Assembly: GCA_026874595.1 (NCBI GenBank)
Contig: CM049309.1
Location: 11,768,576-11,832,575 of the forward strand
DNA length: 64,000 nt
Origin: Sipunculus nudus
Taxonomy: Eukaryota > Annelida > Sipuncula > Golfingiida > Sipunculidae
Direction: 5' to 3'
Of this stretch, positions 25,744 through 38,312 are shown in pieces. Every line of letters starts with the position of its first letter. The stretch's first letter is position 1. A program made the position numbers and the translations under genes. The notes below the pieces were generated by a model, which was given only the letters and a program-made list of their open reading frames with translations, did no database searches and was not told the DNA's origin.

Positions 25744-25790
25744 ACAGTGGAACTTCCTAATTACGGACACTGACGTGACCGGACATTTTA
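25744..25790 (+). mobile_element. Pogo/Tigger-like transposon end
   Basis: TA followed by CAGTGGAACTTCCTAATTAC and GGACAC, the style of pogo-type terminal repeats with TA target sites. No partner end or transposase was identified nearby, so this is probably a fragment. Confidence 0.3.
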
Positions 25791-27045
25791 CCCGCAATAG
25801 CGAGGTGCCCTTAGTATGGAGATGATATATTTCGGGACCTACTTTCATGTGGCCGTAAATAGGTGGTGCACTTACTGCATAGGTGCCCGTTATGAGAGGT
25901 TTGGCCATGCAATCTACATGCACCTGGCGGTGTGTGTCCAGATTTGACATTAGCAGGTGTATGACAATACAAGATAGATTATTCATATAACAGGTAGCTT
26001 ATTGGTTATCCATGCTTTCATATAGTGAGCTCGCCCCTGCCTAACCCAGAAAGTTGGTGATTACGTTACTAGGGGATTGGAGATGGCAGGCTGAGCACGT
26101 GTCTCCTGGCGTACGTACCTATGCCTCATGACTAGTGTTGGCTGGCCTAGGATAATAATTGGAACATTGGTCTACAGTTTTCATATCTGACAGGAAGGCA
26201 CAGGCTAGAACATTCCGCGAAAGTGTCTGCCTTAAAATTATTTATAAATCAGGCTAGACTTTCAATAGGAAATTTAAAGAGTCCTTGACGCTCAGGAAAA
26301 ATATTTGCGCGTGCAATGGGAATTAGGAACGTCCCAATGGGAAGTGTTTTATTTATGTCATTTTCGTATCATGATATCATTAGAAAATTTGTCATTTTTA
26401 TATGATTATTTTATAGAGTGGAAACTAATGGTTAGTTGTAAGCACATGAAGTGATTACATAATAGGCTTTTTTATGTAATCGGCAATGGTCGGTGACAGC
26501 TGCAAGAGCAAAATTTGATCCTCTCAGCCAAACAGCCTAAAATTTCGCGCGTACAGCCGGACGCTTGGATCCCCCGGAACCGAGTTTCCGAGAGAGATTT
26601 CAAATGTTACAAACGCATTCCCCGCGTTCATGAAAGCCCTTGTTAGGGTCTACAAGTCCTTAAAATCTCATCTATCAATGGTCACTAGAAAGTAGGGTAT
26701 ACCTGTCTTTTTATTTACATATTCATATTCCATAAAGGAATATTTATAAATCATGATTCAGGTAAATTTCATACTCAAGACTAGGGACTGGGCTAACGAA
26801 AATGCCGCGTTGACAAATAAAACATATTTTCTGCAGGGTTTGTTTGTATTCATGATATAACAGCGTCTGTTGGTAAAGATCTGCCAATTACATGTTTTAC
26901 ATTTTATTTGATTTCTAATGACATTTATTTTAGTATTTTTAGTATTTATTTTAGTAATACGTTGAGCAGAAAATCTTCCAAATACTGTCGTATAAATATA
27001 CCTGCATTATCAACAATTCCATGTCTTCTTTTCTTTCATTTTCAG

Positions 27046-29913
27046 ATGGGGACCCCAGGGTATGCAATAGGACTGGTTTCTGTATTTGCATATGTCGGAT
27101 TTGTGGCAGCCTTAAGCCGCCATCAGCCAGATAATCGTTCTGATGTTCTCCTGTCAGCCATGACTTTACCTCATGGTCAAGGACCTTCGGACCAAGTCCT
27201 GAAGCAAGTCCAAGGACCTTTGGACCAAGAGTCTAAAAATGAACCAGTGCAATTTACAAGAGAAAAGCTGGACACCAGTATCCAAGAATCCAGTCAAGGA
27301 TGCATCGAATATCTCACGAAAATAAAAAATTGCTCCAGTATTCAGAAACATTGCACTATGATTGATAGTAACCCTTTTGCATATAAATGCATATGCCTCG
27401 ATAGAACCACTCTACCCGACACTTTACCTGCAAACATCACGCGTCTTGATGTGAACAAAACATGTATACGTCACCTTAGCAACGGTTCCCATGGTAGCTT
27501 CGAACCTTACCCAAAATTAGAAATTCTCCATCTGAGTGAAAACCAATATCTTGAACGTTTGGACAATATGACATTCAGAGGTTTGTACTTCCTGAAAAAC
27601 CTGACTATATATAAACTTGTGAATGAGAATAACACAAAGATAAGCTTAGCTGATGACATATTTGAACCACTAGAAAACCTTCAAATGCTCTACCTCAACG
27701 GCTGGACTGGATATCAAGACAAGCACTTGAAGGAAATAGAAAAAGTATTATGTGGTTTAAAGAATACGTCTATCAGAGAGCTGTCCCTTCCGAACAATAA
27801 TGGTATGTACAGATATGGAATACTATGGGTTATAAAATTACCACTCTTTCAGTGCCTTAACAACTCCAATAAAATAACTCATTTAGATCTGAGTTACAAC
27901 CAAATCGTTAGTGTTAATTCCGAAGTACTTAATTATATTCCTTATCTGGAGGTATTAAACCTCTCAAACAATCTCATTCTCGCGGGTAGTATGGACTTTC
28001 TATCATTTAATCTGTCATCCCTGCAGTACCTAAATACCTTGGATCTTAGATACCAGATTTATGTATTGATCCCGAATGGGATCACGCCCCACATGCCTCT
28101 GTCTGATTCATATGATCAGTCGGATCCATACAATCCTTCAGATCTTTCCGATCCGTATGGTTCATTATATCCGTTCCTCACTTCAGTTTCCAACGATCGC
28201 TCAGACTCATACGAAGCTGCAGATCTACCAGAACAATACGGATCTTCATATTTGCACGATCCTGTAGATCCATACGGTCCTTCAGTTCCATACGGTTCTT
28301 CAGATCCATACGGTTCTTCAGATCCATATGGTATTTCAGATCCATTTGATTTTTCCGATCCATATGGTCCTTCGGATCAATATGGTGCTTTAGATCCACG
28401 AAGTCCTTCAGATCCATATAGTTCCTCAGAGCAATATGACAAAGTCTGCAAGAAAGTGATATACCTTCCAAAAAGTCTGAAGCATTTGTATCTGAGCCAC
28501 CGGAATATGATCCTAAGAATACCAGCACTGGCAAAGGTATGTGTTTCACCGGATAATAATCTGCTCCATTTGGATTTGTCTCAGAACTGGCTCCTACAGG
28601 ATATTTTTGGGAAAATATGGAATTTTCCAAACCTTGAGTTTTTATCGTTGGCAAATTCCCGATTTGTATTCACTGGTACAAGGCAGTTTTCACTTTTGCC
28701 AAGTTTGACACATTTTGATGTTAGTGGTTGTAATTTGCATTGGTTAACGAAGAAGCACCCAGAAGACTTACGTGAAGCCATAGAAAGTATGAGGCATTCT
28801 ACCAAACTTGAAAAGTTACATGTGTCCAACAATTTTCTTGAAGCGCTTCCGTCAAATTTCGTCAAATACTTTACAGCACTAACTCACCTTTACTTAGATG
28901 GCAATTCTCTAAGTGAAATATCTTTTAACATGTCTCATCTTCATTTCATGAACTACATGGACTTAAGTAAAAATAAATTCACAACTCTCTCGCCATTGTC
29001 CCGTGAGAATATACAAGGTCTTGCAAAAAGTGGTAACTTTACAGTCAACTTTAGCGGAAACGATTTCGCATGTAAATGTGAAGAATTTAACTTTCTACGA
29101 TGGGTTTCGGATATCCGCAACATGATAAAATTTGTCAATTTCACATGCACGAAAAATGGTATCTACCCACATGACCATAATAAGATAGACCTGACAGAAT
29201 TGAATGTGACAGGAATAGATGACCTGGCAATGAAGTGCTTCACTGGACAGGCATGGAGAGAGATCATAGGCGCTTACGCCGCATACGTAATGACTTTGAT
29301 AATTATAGTAGTGGTCTGCTTCTCGTACCGCCATAGGTGGTACGTCATGTATTTGTGGTACTTCAGCAAGACTGTCTTCCGTAAGATAGAGAATCAAAGA
29401 GCTTTGTATGGTTTAAAATACGATGTATTTGTATGCTACAGCTCAGATGACGTGGACTGGGTGGCCTCAGAGCTATGTAACACGCTTGAGCAAAAGTATA
29501 ACTACAGCTTGTGCATCCATGAGCGGGACTTCCGGGTCGGAGTGCCGATTCTTGAGAACATTCTCGAGGCTTTTACGCTGAGCAAGAAAATAATCATGGT
29601 TATCTCTCGCCATGCATTAAAGAGCAGCTTCTTCGATTTTGAGCTTCATATTGCCCGGGAACAGCGCCTTTCAAAAGTCATATGTGTGCTTTTGGATAAG
29701 CAAGAAAGACTGCCCCGTCGACTGATCCCGTCATCGCTACGTTTTCTGTTCAACACCACTACCTACATCGAATGGCCATACCCCGCAAAGCAGCAGCCAT
29801 TGTTCTGGCTCCGGCTGAGAGACGCACTTGGTCACCCGACCCCTGGCCTTCAAGTACGACGCATTGACAGTGTAGAAGAACCATTCGACTCAAATATGTC
29901 GAACATGACGTAA
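27046..29913 (+). CDS. Toll-like receptor TLR-2 with SDPYG-repeat central loop (955 aa)
   Basis: The start chosen is the ATG at 27046, directly after a strong acceptor (TTTCATTTTCAG), and it opens a signal peptide (MGTPGYAIGLVSVFAYVGFVAAL). The frame is open upstream to 26908, but that part reads as intron. Order: signal peptide 1-23; non-LRR segment 25-85; LRRNT cysteines 86-117; LRRs from about 131; a low-complexity insert 353-465 rich in SDPYG; more LRRs; LRRCT (CKCEEF); membrane segment about 740-761; TIR about 790-930 with box 1 YDVFVCYS (792-799), box 2 CIHERDFRVGVPIL and box 3 FW (920-921). The BB-loop proline is Val831. The ectodomain has one C-terminal Cys cluster, like TLR-1. Expected role: ligand sensing and TIR-dependent signalling. 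The ligand cannot be inferred. Confidence 0.92.
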   Translation: MGTPGYAIGLVSVFAYVGFVAALSRHQPDNRSDVLLSAMTLPHGQGPSDQVLKQVQGPLDQESKNEPVQFTREKLDTSIQESSQGCIEYLTKIKNCSSIQKHCTMIDSNPFAYKCICLDRTTLPDTLPANITRLDVNKTCIRHLSNGSHGSFEPYPKLEILHLSENQYLERLDNMTFRGLYFLKNLTIYKLVNENNTKISLADDIFEPLENLQMLYLNGWTGYQDKHLKEIEKVLCGLKNTSIRELSLPNNNGMYRYGILWVIKLPLFQCLNNSNKITHLDLSYNQIVSVNSEVLNYIPYLEVLNLSNNLILAGSMDFLSFNLSSLQYLNTLDLRYQIYVLIPNGITPHMPLSDSYDQSDPYNPSDLSDPYGSLYPFLTSVSNDRSDSYEAADLPEQYGSSYLHDPVDPYGPSVPYGSSDPYGSSDPYGISDPFDFSDPYGPSDQYGALDPRSPSDPYSSSEQYDKVCKKVIYLPKSLKHLYLSHRNMILRIPALAKVCVSPDNNLLHLDLSQNWLLQDIFGKIWNFPNLEFLSLANSRFVFTGTRQFSLLPSLTHFDVSGCNLHWLTKKHPEDLREAIESMRHSTKLEKLHVSNNFLEALPSNFVKYFTALTHLYLDGNSLSEISFNMSHLHFMNYMDLSKNKFTTLSPLSRENIQGLAKSGNFTVNFSGNDFACKCEEFNFLRWVSDIRNMIKFVNFTCTKNGIYPHDHNKIDLTELNVTGIDDLAMKCFTGQAWREIIGAYAAYVMTLIIIVVVCFSYRHRWYVMYLWYFSKTVFRKIENQRALYGLKYDVFVCYSSDDVDWVASELCNTLEQKYNYSLCIHERDFRVGVPILENILEAFTLSKKIIMVISRHALKSSFFDFELHIAREQRLSKVICVLLDKQERLPRRLIPSSLRFLFNTTTYIEWPYPAKQQPLFWLRLRDALGHPTPGLQVRRIDSVEEPFDSNMSNMT
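28102..28440 (+). repeat. In-frame SDPYG-coding repeat in TLR-2
   Basis: Within TLR-2, residues 353-465 are built of imperfect 5-6-residue units around S-D-P-Y-G, encoded by a repeat near GATCCATAYGGTTCTTCA (18 bp). The most regular part is 28245-28430. The segment has no cysteine and few hydrophobic residues, and it interrupts the LRR solenoid between an LRR ending near residue 345 and one starting near 470. The paralogue TLR-1 has only a short loop at this place. Confidence 0.85.
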
Positions 29914-30022
29914 AGTGTGTTAATTTGTCCCTTAAACTGAAGGACTAGTATGTAAATGATTTGCTTCTCATGTTGGTTGGAAATTAATTTTCTGCATTAT
30001 TCACTTAATTTTGGATTATTTT

Positions 30023-30085
<63 letters not shown>

Positions 30086-32548
30086 TGATATATATGAACT
30101 TTTCGGAAAGAGAATCGTGGGTTTACTGTAAAATGCGATTCTTGCGCATTTGTTAGAACTGTATGCGCTTATTATACACAGGAATAAAACAGATACGTTC
30201 TTTCTTAAACATTTGTGAATCATTTTGCAAATGATGGATTGTGATTTTTATTGTTGCTAGGACGCATAAGTATTTTATTTAAATACCGTTGAACAATTGT
30301 ATCTCAACAAAGTATACAACTCTAAAAACAAGTAAATGTATCTGAAAAAAAAACGAAATGTCTGACTTGTAAGTCTGCAAAGAAGGCAGGCTCAGGTGCG
30401 ACTATACTCTTGTCAAATAATAGTTCATATTACACGCCCAATATTATTAAGAATAAGAGGCGACTTAATAAAATATTACACGTCAGTCCTACTTACCAAT
30501 CTGGCTCCTGTGTTTTTTAAGTTATTCATGTAATCTCAAGTTCGATATGATGTGCAACATCCATTATTTTTATTTGGTCTAAAAGATTTTATTTAAATGT
30601 GGTCCAGGGCACCGTCTACATGTCAGCTTGGCGCATGCGTGTTTTTGTGTCAGCAGTAAGTTAGATTTTCTCCCTTTTTCAACCTAGTCCTTCCACAAGG
30701 GATTGGTGTAGTCCAAAAAGGCGTTATTCCGCTCTAACTTTGCCGATACACGTCCCTTTGCCACTTATCTCTCTTCGTACATAAATTCTGGCCTGGACGC
30801 TCTCCATGGAGTACTTATCCACGCCCTTATCGGATATTCTGAAAGGTTTATTTCTCCCAGTTTTTCGAAATCGCTCATGGGGTATTACCATTTTTCATTT
30901 ACACTAAACCCGGAAGTCTGTGGTCGCATGTCGAAATTATGGGTAAACCCCTAGTAATCATAGACACACCCATTCTTACCTTATCCGTTACTGAAGGAAG
31001 GAGCGCCTCCCAGCTTAGCAAGAGGGCTCGGTGCCGTCCTTCCGATCTTTAGTTTGTTTTTTTTTTAGCCATATAAGTAACTGCAAAACGTCACATTTTT
31101 TGTACCAGAGACGGGTATTTAACTTTATTTTTTAGACACCACATGCGTTCACAACCAATATACAGAAATATACTTTGCCCGAATACGTTTTCCTCTTCGT
31201 GTTTAACTTTAGTTTACCGAAAGGCATTTTCTTGAGAGCTGTTAAAATTCCCTCTTTCTTCTATATAAGATGACGATCAAATTTCGAAACACCTGCCAAT
31301 TCAGAACTCCCTTTCAGTTAGGCTCTCAGGTCCACGTGTGTAAGGGTTCGTGACGCTCGAAATCTCTGTATGGTGCTTAGTTCTAGCTGTCCGAGCTCCC
31401 GATCGGATGCCCTATTTGCTGCCTGTCAGTCCGAGAGGGTCAAAGCTGGCTCTTTTAGGAGTCACAACAGACCATTGCAGACTACTCAAACAAAAAAATC
31501 AAAAGCTGCTCTGAAAACTGACCCTTACAATTCGCTATGTAAAATCAGATAATCATATACAATGACAAGATATATAACCATATATATCTACGATTATGAC
31601 AAAAATAACCAATTAAAGTATTTATTGTATACCAATTCAAATTTTGACACATATCCCCTTACTTCAATCAGACTCTCTGAAGATCTGGCATGCGCGTCCC
31701 AGATTCTCCATTGTTTTATTGAAAGGCCTGTTTTTCAACCGAAAAGAGTCTATCGATTTCTCTCATTATGCCCAGGAGGGTGTGCGTTCATCCCCCTTCG
31801 TGCACATGAGCATGTTGTGTGTGTATTGGTATGTTTGTTCACAACATATATACTTACGCAATCATGTACGGAATCTCATGAAAATTTTCTGAGCATTTCG
31901 GGAATGGGCCAATGAGGAATCGATTAGATTTGGGTGAGAATCCGACCCATGATCTTGATTCAGGAATGTAATCAAGGAACTTTCACCAATTAACAGTCAT
32001 ATAGGATATTGACAGACAATGTTAAAATTCCATTTTTAACGAAATTAATTCCCAATGAAGAATACTGACAGCACAAGCAATGGGGACATTCCAGTTTTTC
32101 AGATATATAATATATGATGATAATATATATGATAAAATACAACATTTATAAAGCGCCCTATTCATATTTTAAATCCATTCTCAAATACAAAGTACAATAA
32201 ACATAAAATTTAGTCACTAGCTACTGAGCATATAAAATACTAAAAAAAACAGATAAAAGATAAACAATCAATTAAAATATGCATGTTTAAGAAGATACGT
32301 CTTTAAAATTTACTCAGACGCGAAAAATGAGAGTTTATCACTGATGTTACTATAGGAAGTCCATTCCATAATATGGATGCTCATGAGGTTCTTAATTCAG
32401 AAATCTGTTTCAATATGTAATAGTTCTTGACTTAATTTGGACACTTTTAACTATACGCAAGAGGCTGATCTCGTGCATGCTGGTTGGTACCGCTCGACTA
32501 GTTCACCAATATACGTTGGCGCAAGCGTATATAGTATTTCAAAAGTAG

Positions 32549-32550
<2 letters not shown>
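29914..32550. other. TLR-2 3' flank and intergenic sequence
   Basis: A (TA)n tract starts 112 nt after the TLR-2 stop. AATAAA at 30183-30188 is a possible polyadenylation signal. The block near 32130-32420 (ATTTATAAAGCGCC onward) resembles the 3' parts of common invertebrate retroelements, but no coding motif was seen. No gene recognised. Confidence 0.35.
30025..30082. repeat. (TA)n microsatellite after TLR-2
   Basis: About 28 TA units located in the likely 3' UTR of TLR-2. Confidence 0.95.

Positions 32551-32605
<55 letters not shown>
32551..32605. repeat. (TA)n microsatellite, left of LTR-like block
   Basis: About 27 TA units ending directly at TGTTACAGG. The same dinucleotide resumes at 33308 after the LTR-like block. 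Confidence 0.95.
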
Positions 32606-32609
<4 letters not shown>

Positions 32610-33294
32610 ACAGGTGCTCTTTTTATTATGTGACACGGGCGTAACTCCTGTTGTGGCACGTGTACTCGTGTCTGGCCGCGTATTATACATTCTATGTTTA
32701 ATCCATACTGGTTGAACTCTCGTTGTCATGTTTAGCCTTGGGTTTTCACGCCTGGCCGAGGTCACGTGATGAGTCTGGTATGTAGAGATACACACAGCGC
32801 TGTTTTCTAGAGAATTCCTGAAACGCGTGTTTACTGTGTTGTGCAAGATGTAATAGACTGTTCGAGAAGTGGAAAATTCTCGACTTGAGGTGTGAAGGGA
32901 TATAAAGGGGCTGTGTTTTAGAACCAGAGGGCAGCGAGAACAGCAGAGCAGATTCCAGCGGACGCAGAAGCGTGTGTCAGTTTCTAGGACCTTATCCGAC
33001 GAATGCGGCAGTTATAGATGTTCTAAGACTTTCTCCTGGACTTTATGAATTTAGACTTCAGTTTACTTTCTGGATTGTAGTAAGAGCTTTACACTGGACT
33101 GTCATTCTCCGAGAGTTTACATTTAAAGGACTTATCGTTGTGATGGTGTTGGTATCCAAGTACTGTGCACATTATTTTTCTATGTGATTGTATTAACTTG
33201 TTGCTATACCGCTGTTTTACTGTATAATTCTATTGATTTAGTGTATTGTATTGTTTGGGTTGTTTTAAGAATAAATTATAGTTATTTGTTAACA
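32606..33294 (+). mobile_element. Probable solo LTR of a retrotransposon
   Basis: The block starts TGTTACAGG and ends near TTTGTTAACA, so it has TG...CA ends with a short inverted TGTTA/TAACA. Inside, in the order expected of an LTR, are a TATA-like GATATAAAGG near 32899, a transcribed-looking GC-richer stretch, and AGAATAAATTATAG near 33270 as a polyadenylation signal. (TA)n flanks it on both sides, so the target duplication cannot be read. No gag/pol sequence is present, which fits a solo LTR. An ordinary gene fragment is not excluded. Confidence 0.4.
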
Positions 33295-33306
33295 AAAGGC
33301 CAGTGA

Positions 33307-33307
<1 letters not shown>

Positions 33308-33347
<40 letters not shown>
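33308..33347. repeat. (TA)n microsatellite, right of LTR-like block
   Basis: About 19 TA units that look like the continuation of the tract at 32551-32605. Confidence 0.95.
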
Positions 33348-33353
<6 letters not shown>

Positions 33354-33454
33354 GATAAATTTTCATGAAGTGTCATAGATAATTCCTTGTTTAAGTAAAT
33401 TTTCAAATTTATCTACATTTTCGATGGCCAATAAATATTCGTTAAATTCATCGA

Positions 33455-33456
<2 letters not shown>

Positions 33457-33506
<50 letters not shown>
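33457..33506. repeat. (TA)n microsatellite
   Basis: About 25 TA units, 110 bp after the preceding tract. Confidence 0.95.
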
Positions 33507-33509
<3 letters not shown>

Positions 33510-33837
33510 TGTGTCCTTTTAAAATCTCATATATTTATAAATTTTTATCATTGCAATTAGGTGTCGACCTTATTCAAAATGTATAAAATGTTCTATATCT
33601 GTCAATATCGAGAAATGTTACTGAAATGCTGGCATAGTACTTTTTGGAACTTTTAATTTAGGCCTTCTTTGAGTCATTATCATATTATTATCTTATTTCC
33701 GCTATACCAAAAAAAAATACAAAATTTTATTTTTCGTCCGTTTTACAACATAGTAACATTATAATATTAGCCATTGGCTATTCTCACAGACGATATACAA
33801 CAAATTATAAAAGCCATCATTAAAAAAAAACATATCA

Positions 33838-34039
33838 CAGAAGCGGATCCAGGGGGTCCGGACCCCCCCCCCCCCCCTTTTTTTTTTTCAACCACCACAA
33901 CCTTTTTTTTTAAGGTTTCAGGCCCTGTTTTGTGACCTGGACCACCCCTTTTCTTGACCTTGGGCCCTTTTTTTTTAAGTTTTGTCATTAGTCCTGCTGG
34001 GTTGGACCCCTCCTTTTCTCAGTCATGGTTCCGCCCCTG
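33838..34039. mobile_element. hAT-type MITE, 202 bp
   Basis: The ends are imperfect terminal inverted repeats: CAGAAGCGGATCCAGG at the left and, on the opposite strand at the right, CAGGGGCGGAACCATG. The flanking octamers are ACATATCA (33830-33837) and TCATATCA (34040-34047), 7 of 8 identical, matching the 8-bp target duplication of hAT elements. The interior is C- and T-run rich and noncoding. The minus-strand open frame across it (Gly/Lys/Val runs) is a translation of homopolymers. Confidence 0.7.
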
Positions 34040-34331
34040 TCATATCAATATTACAATAAGATACATATATGTTGATAAGATAGTTGTGTACATGTAATGA
34101 TGTGTACATTAATTAACTATAAGCATATATGTACTAAAAAGCAGATATATAGATAAGAAAGTTCAGACTGCCTCATCAAGCATAAAAATTACAAATTAAG
34201 ATTAGATATTATAATAATAATTCCTGAACTGTTATCTATAAACATTATACTTTATATAGACTACTACATAGGTGCCATATTGTTATACAGAAATATTAAG
34301 GACATATATATATATAATTACCTTCATACAT

Positions 34332-34867
34332 ACGCTTTTACACTTACAGCATACATAATATTCTTTTTGTAACCTGCTATGTTTTCTGCACATTTGTAGT
34401 GGCTGGGTAAGTTGTTCCATGCATGGAACAACTGTTAAATATTTGACAGAATGTATACCAAAATATGAGTAGTATTTACCCTGGGAATAATTAAACCAGT
34501 ATTTGATCCGTGCCTATAGTAACATTTTACGTGTGTTTCTTATAGATAATGCAAATAATGACCCACAAACAACGAATTTTCATATTTTCAAGACATTCAA
34601 GACGCTTTTACACTTACAGCATACATAATATTCTTTTTGTAACTTGCTATGTTTTCTGCACATTTGTAGTAGCTGGGTAAGTTGTTCCATGCATGGAACA
34701 ACTGTTAAATATTTGACAGAATGTATACCAAAATATGAGTAGTATTTACCCTGGGAATAATTAAACCAGTATTTGATCCGTGCCTATAGTAACATTTTAC
34801 GTGTGTTTCTTATAGATAATGCAAATAATGACCCACAAACGACGAATTTTCATATTTTCAAGACATT
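34332..34867 (+). repeat. Recent direct duplication, two 270-bp copies
   Basis: 34332-34601 and 34602-34867 are nearly identical (a handful of single-base differences, for example CCTGCT/CTTGCT and GTGGCTG/GTAGCTG). Each copy has a 24-nt perfect palindrome centred on CATG (34410-34433 and 34680-34703; core TTCCATGCATGGAA). The second copy ends about 160 bp before the HINT1 start codon, so the duplication lies in the likely promoter region. Confidence 0.9.
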
Positions 34868-35028
34868 AACCCCCCCTTTCGGTTCGTTCGATATGATCAT
34901 GCTTTGTTGTCTATTCTCGCCTTTACACCAACCATCCTTCACTTTATCGTAATAAATATCAGCCCTCCTAGGCGTGTATGAGGTGAAGGGCAACCTCACT
35001 TTTGTGAATCTCATATTTCTGAGCAGCC

Positions 35029-38312
<3,284 letters not shown>

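Larger units (their letters stand above)
21018..26900. other. Intergenic region between the divergent TLR genes
   Basis: No credible gene found. It holds (TA)n tracts at 22532-22588, 23537-23594 and 25223-25276, C- or G-runs near 23805-23820, 24510-24527 and 25340-25353, one isolated GGTGGCGCCACC at 24631-24642, a weak family A end near 22165, a MITE-like block at 24826-25392, and a pogo-like end near 25744. Promoters of both TLR genes should lie here, but I cannot point to a specific element. Confidence 0.4.

Noticed and set aside
25660-25986. 108-residue minus-strand open frame
   Set aside because: It overlaps a pogo-like transposon end and shows no protein family features.
26908-27045. 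Upstream in-frame extension of TLR-2 (46 residues)
   Set aside because: The sequence is T-rich and ends in a strong splice acceptor directly before the ATG that starts a signal peptide, so it reads as intron.
28178-28654. 158-residue minus-strand open frame with KDHMDRKNQMDLK-like repeats
   Set aside because: It is the antisense reading of the SDPYG-coding repeat in TLR-2; codon periodicity keeps both strands open. No independent start context or motif.
33767-33988. 73-residue minus-strand open frame with Lys/Gly runs
   Set aside because: Translation of homopolymer runs inside the hAT-type MITE.
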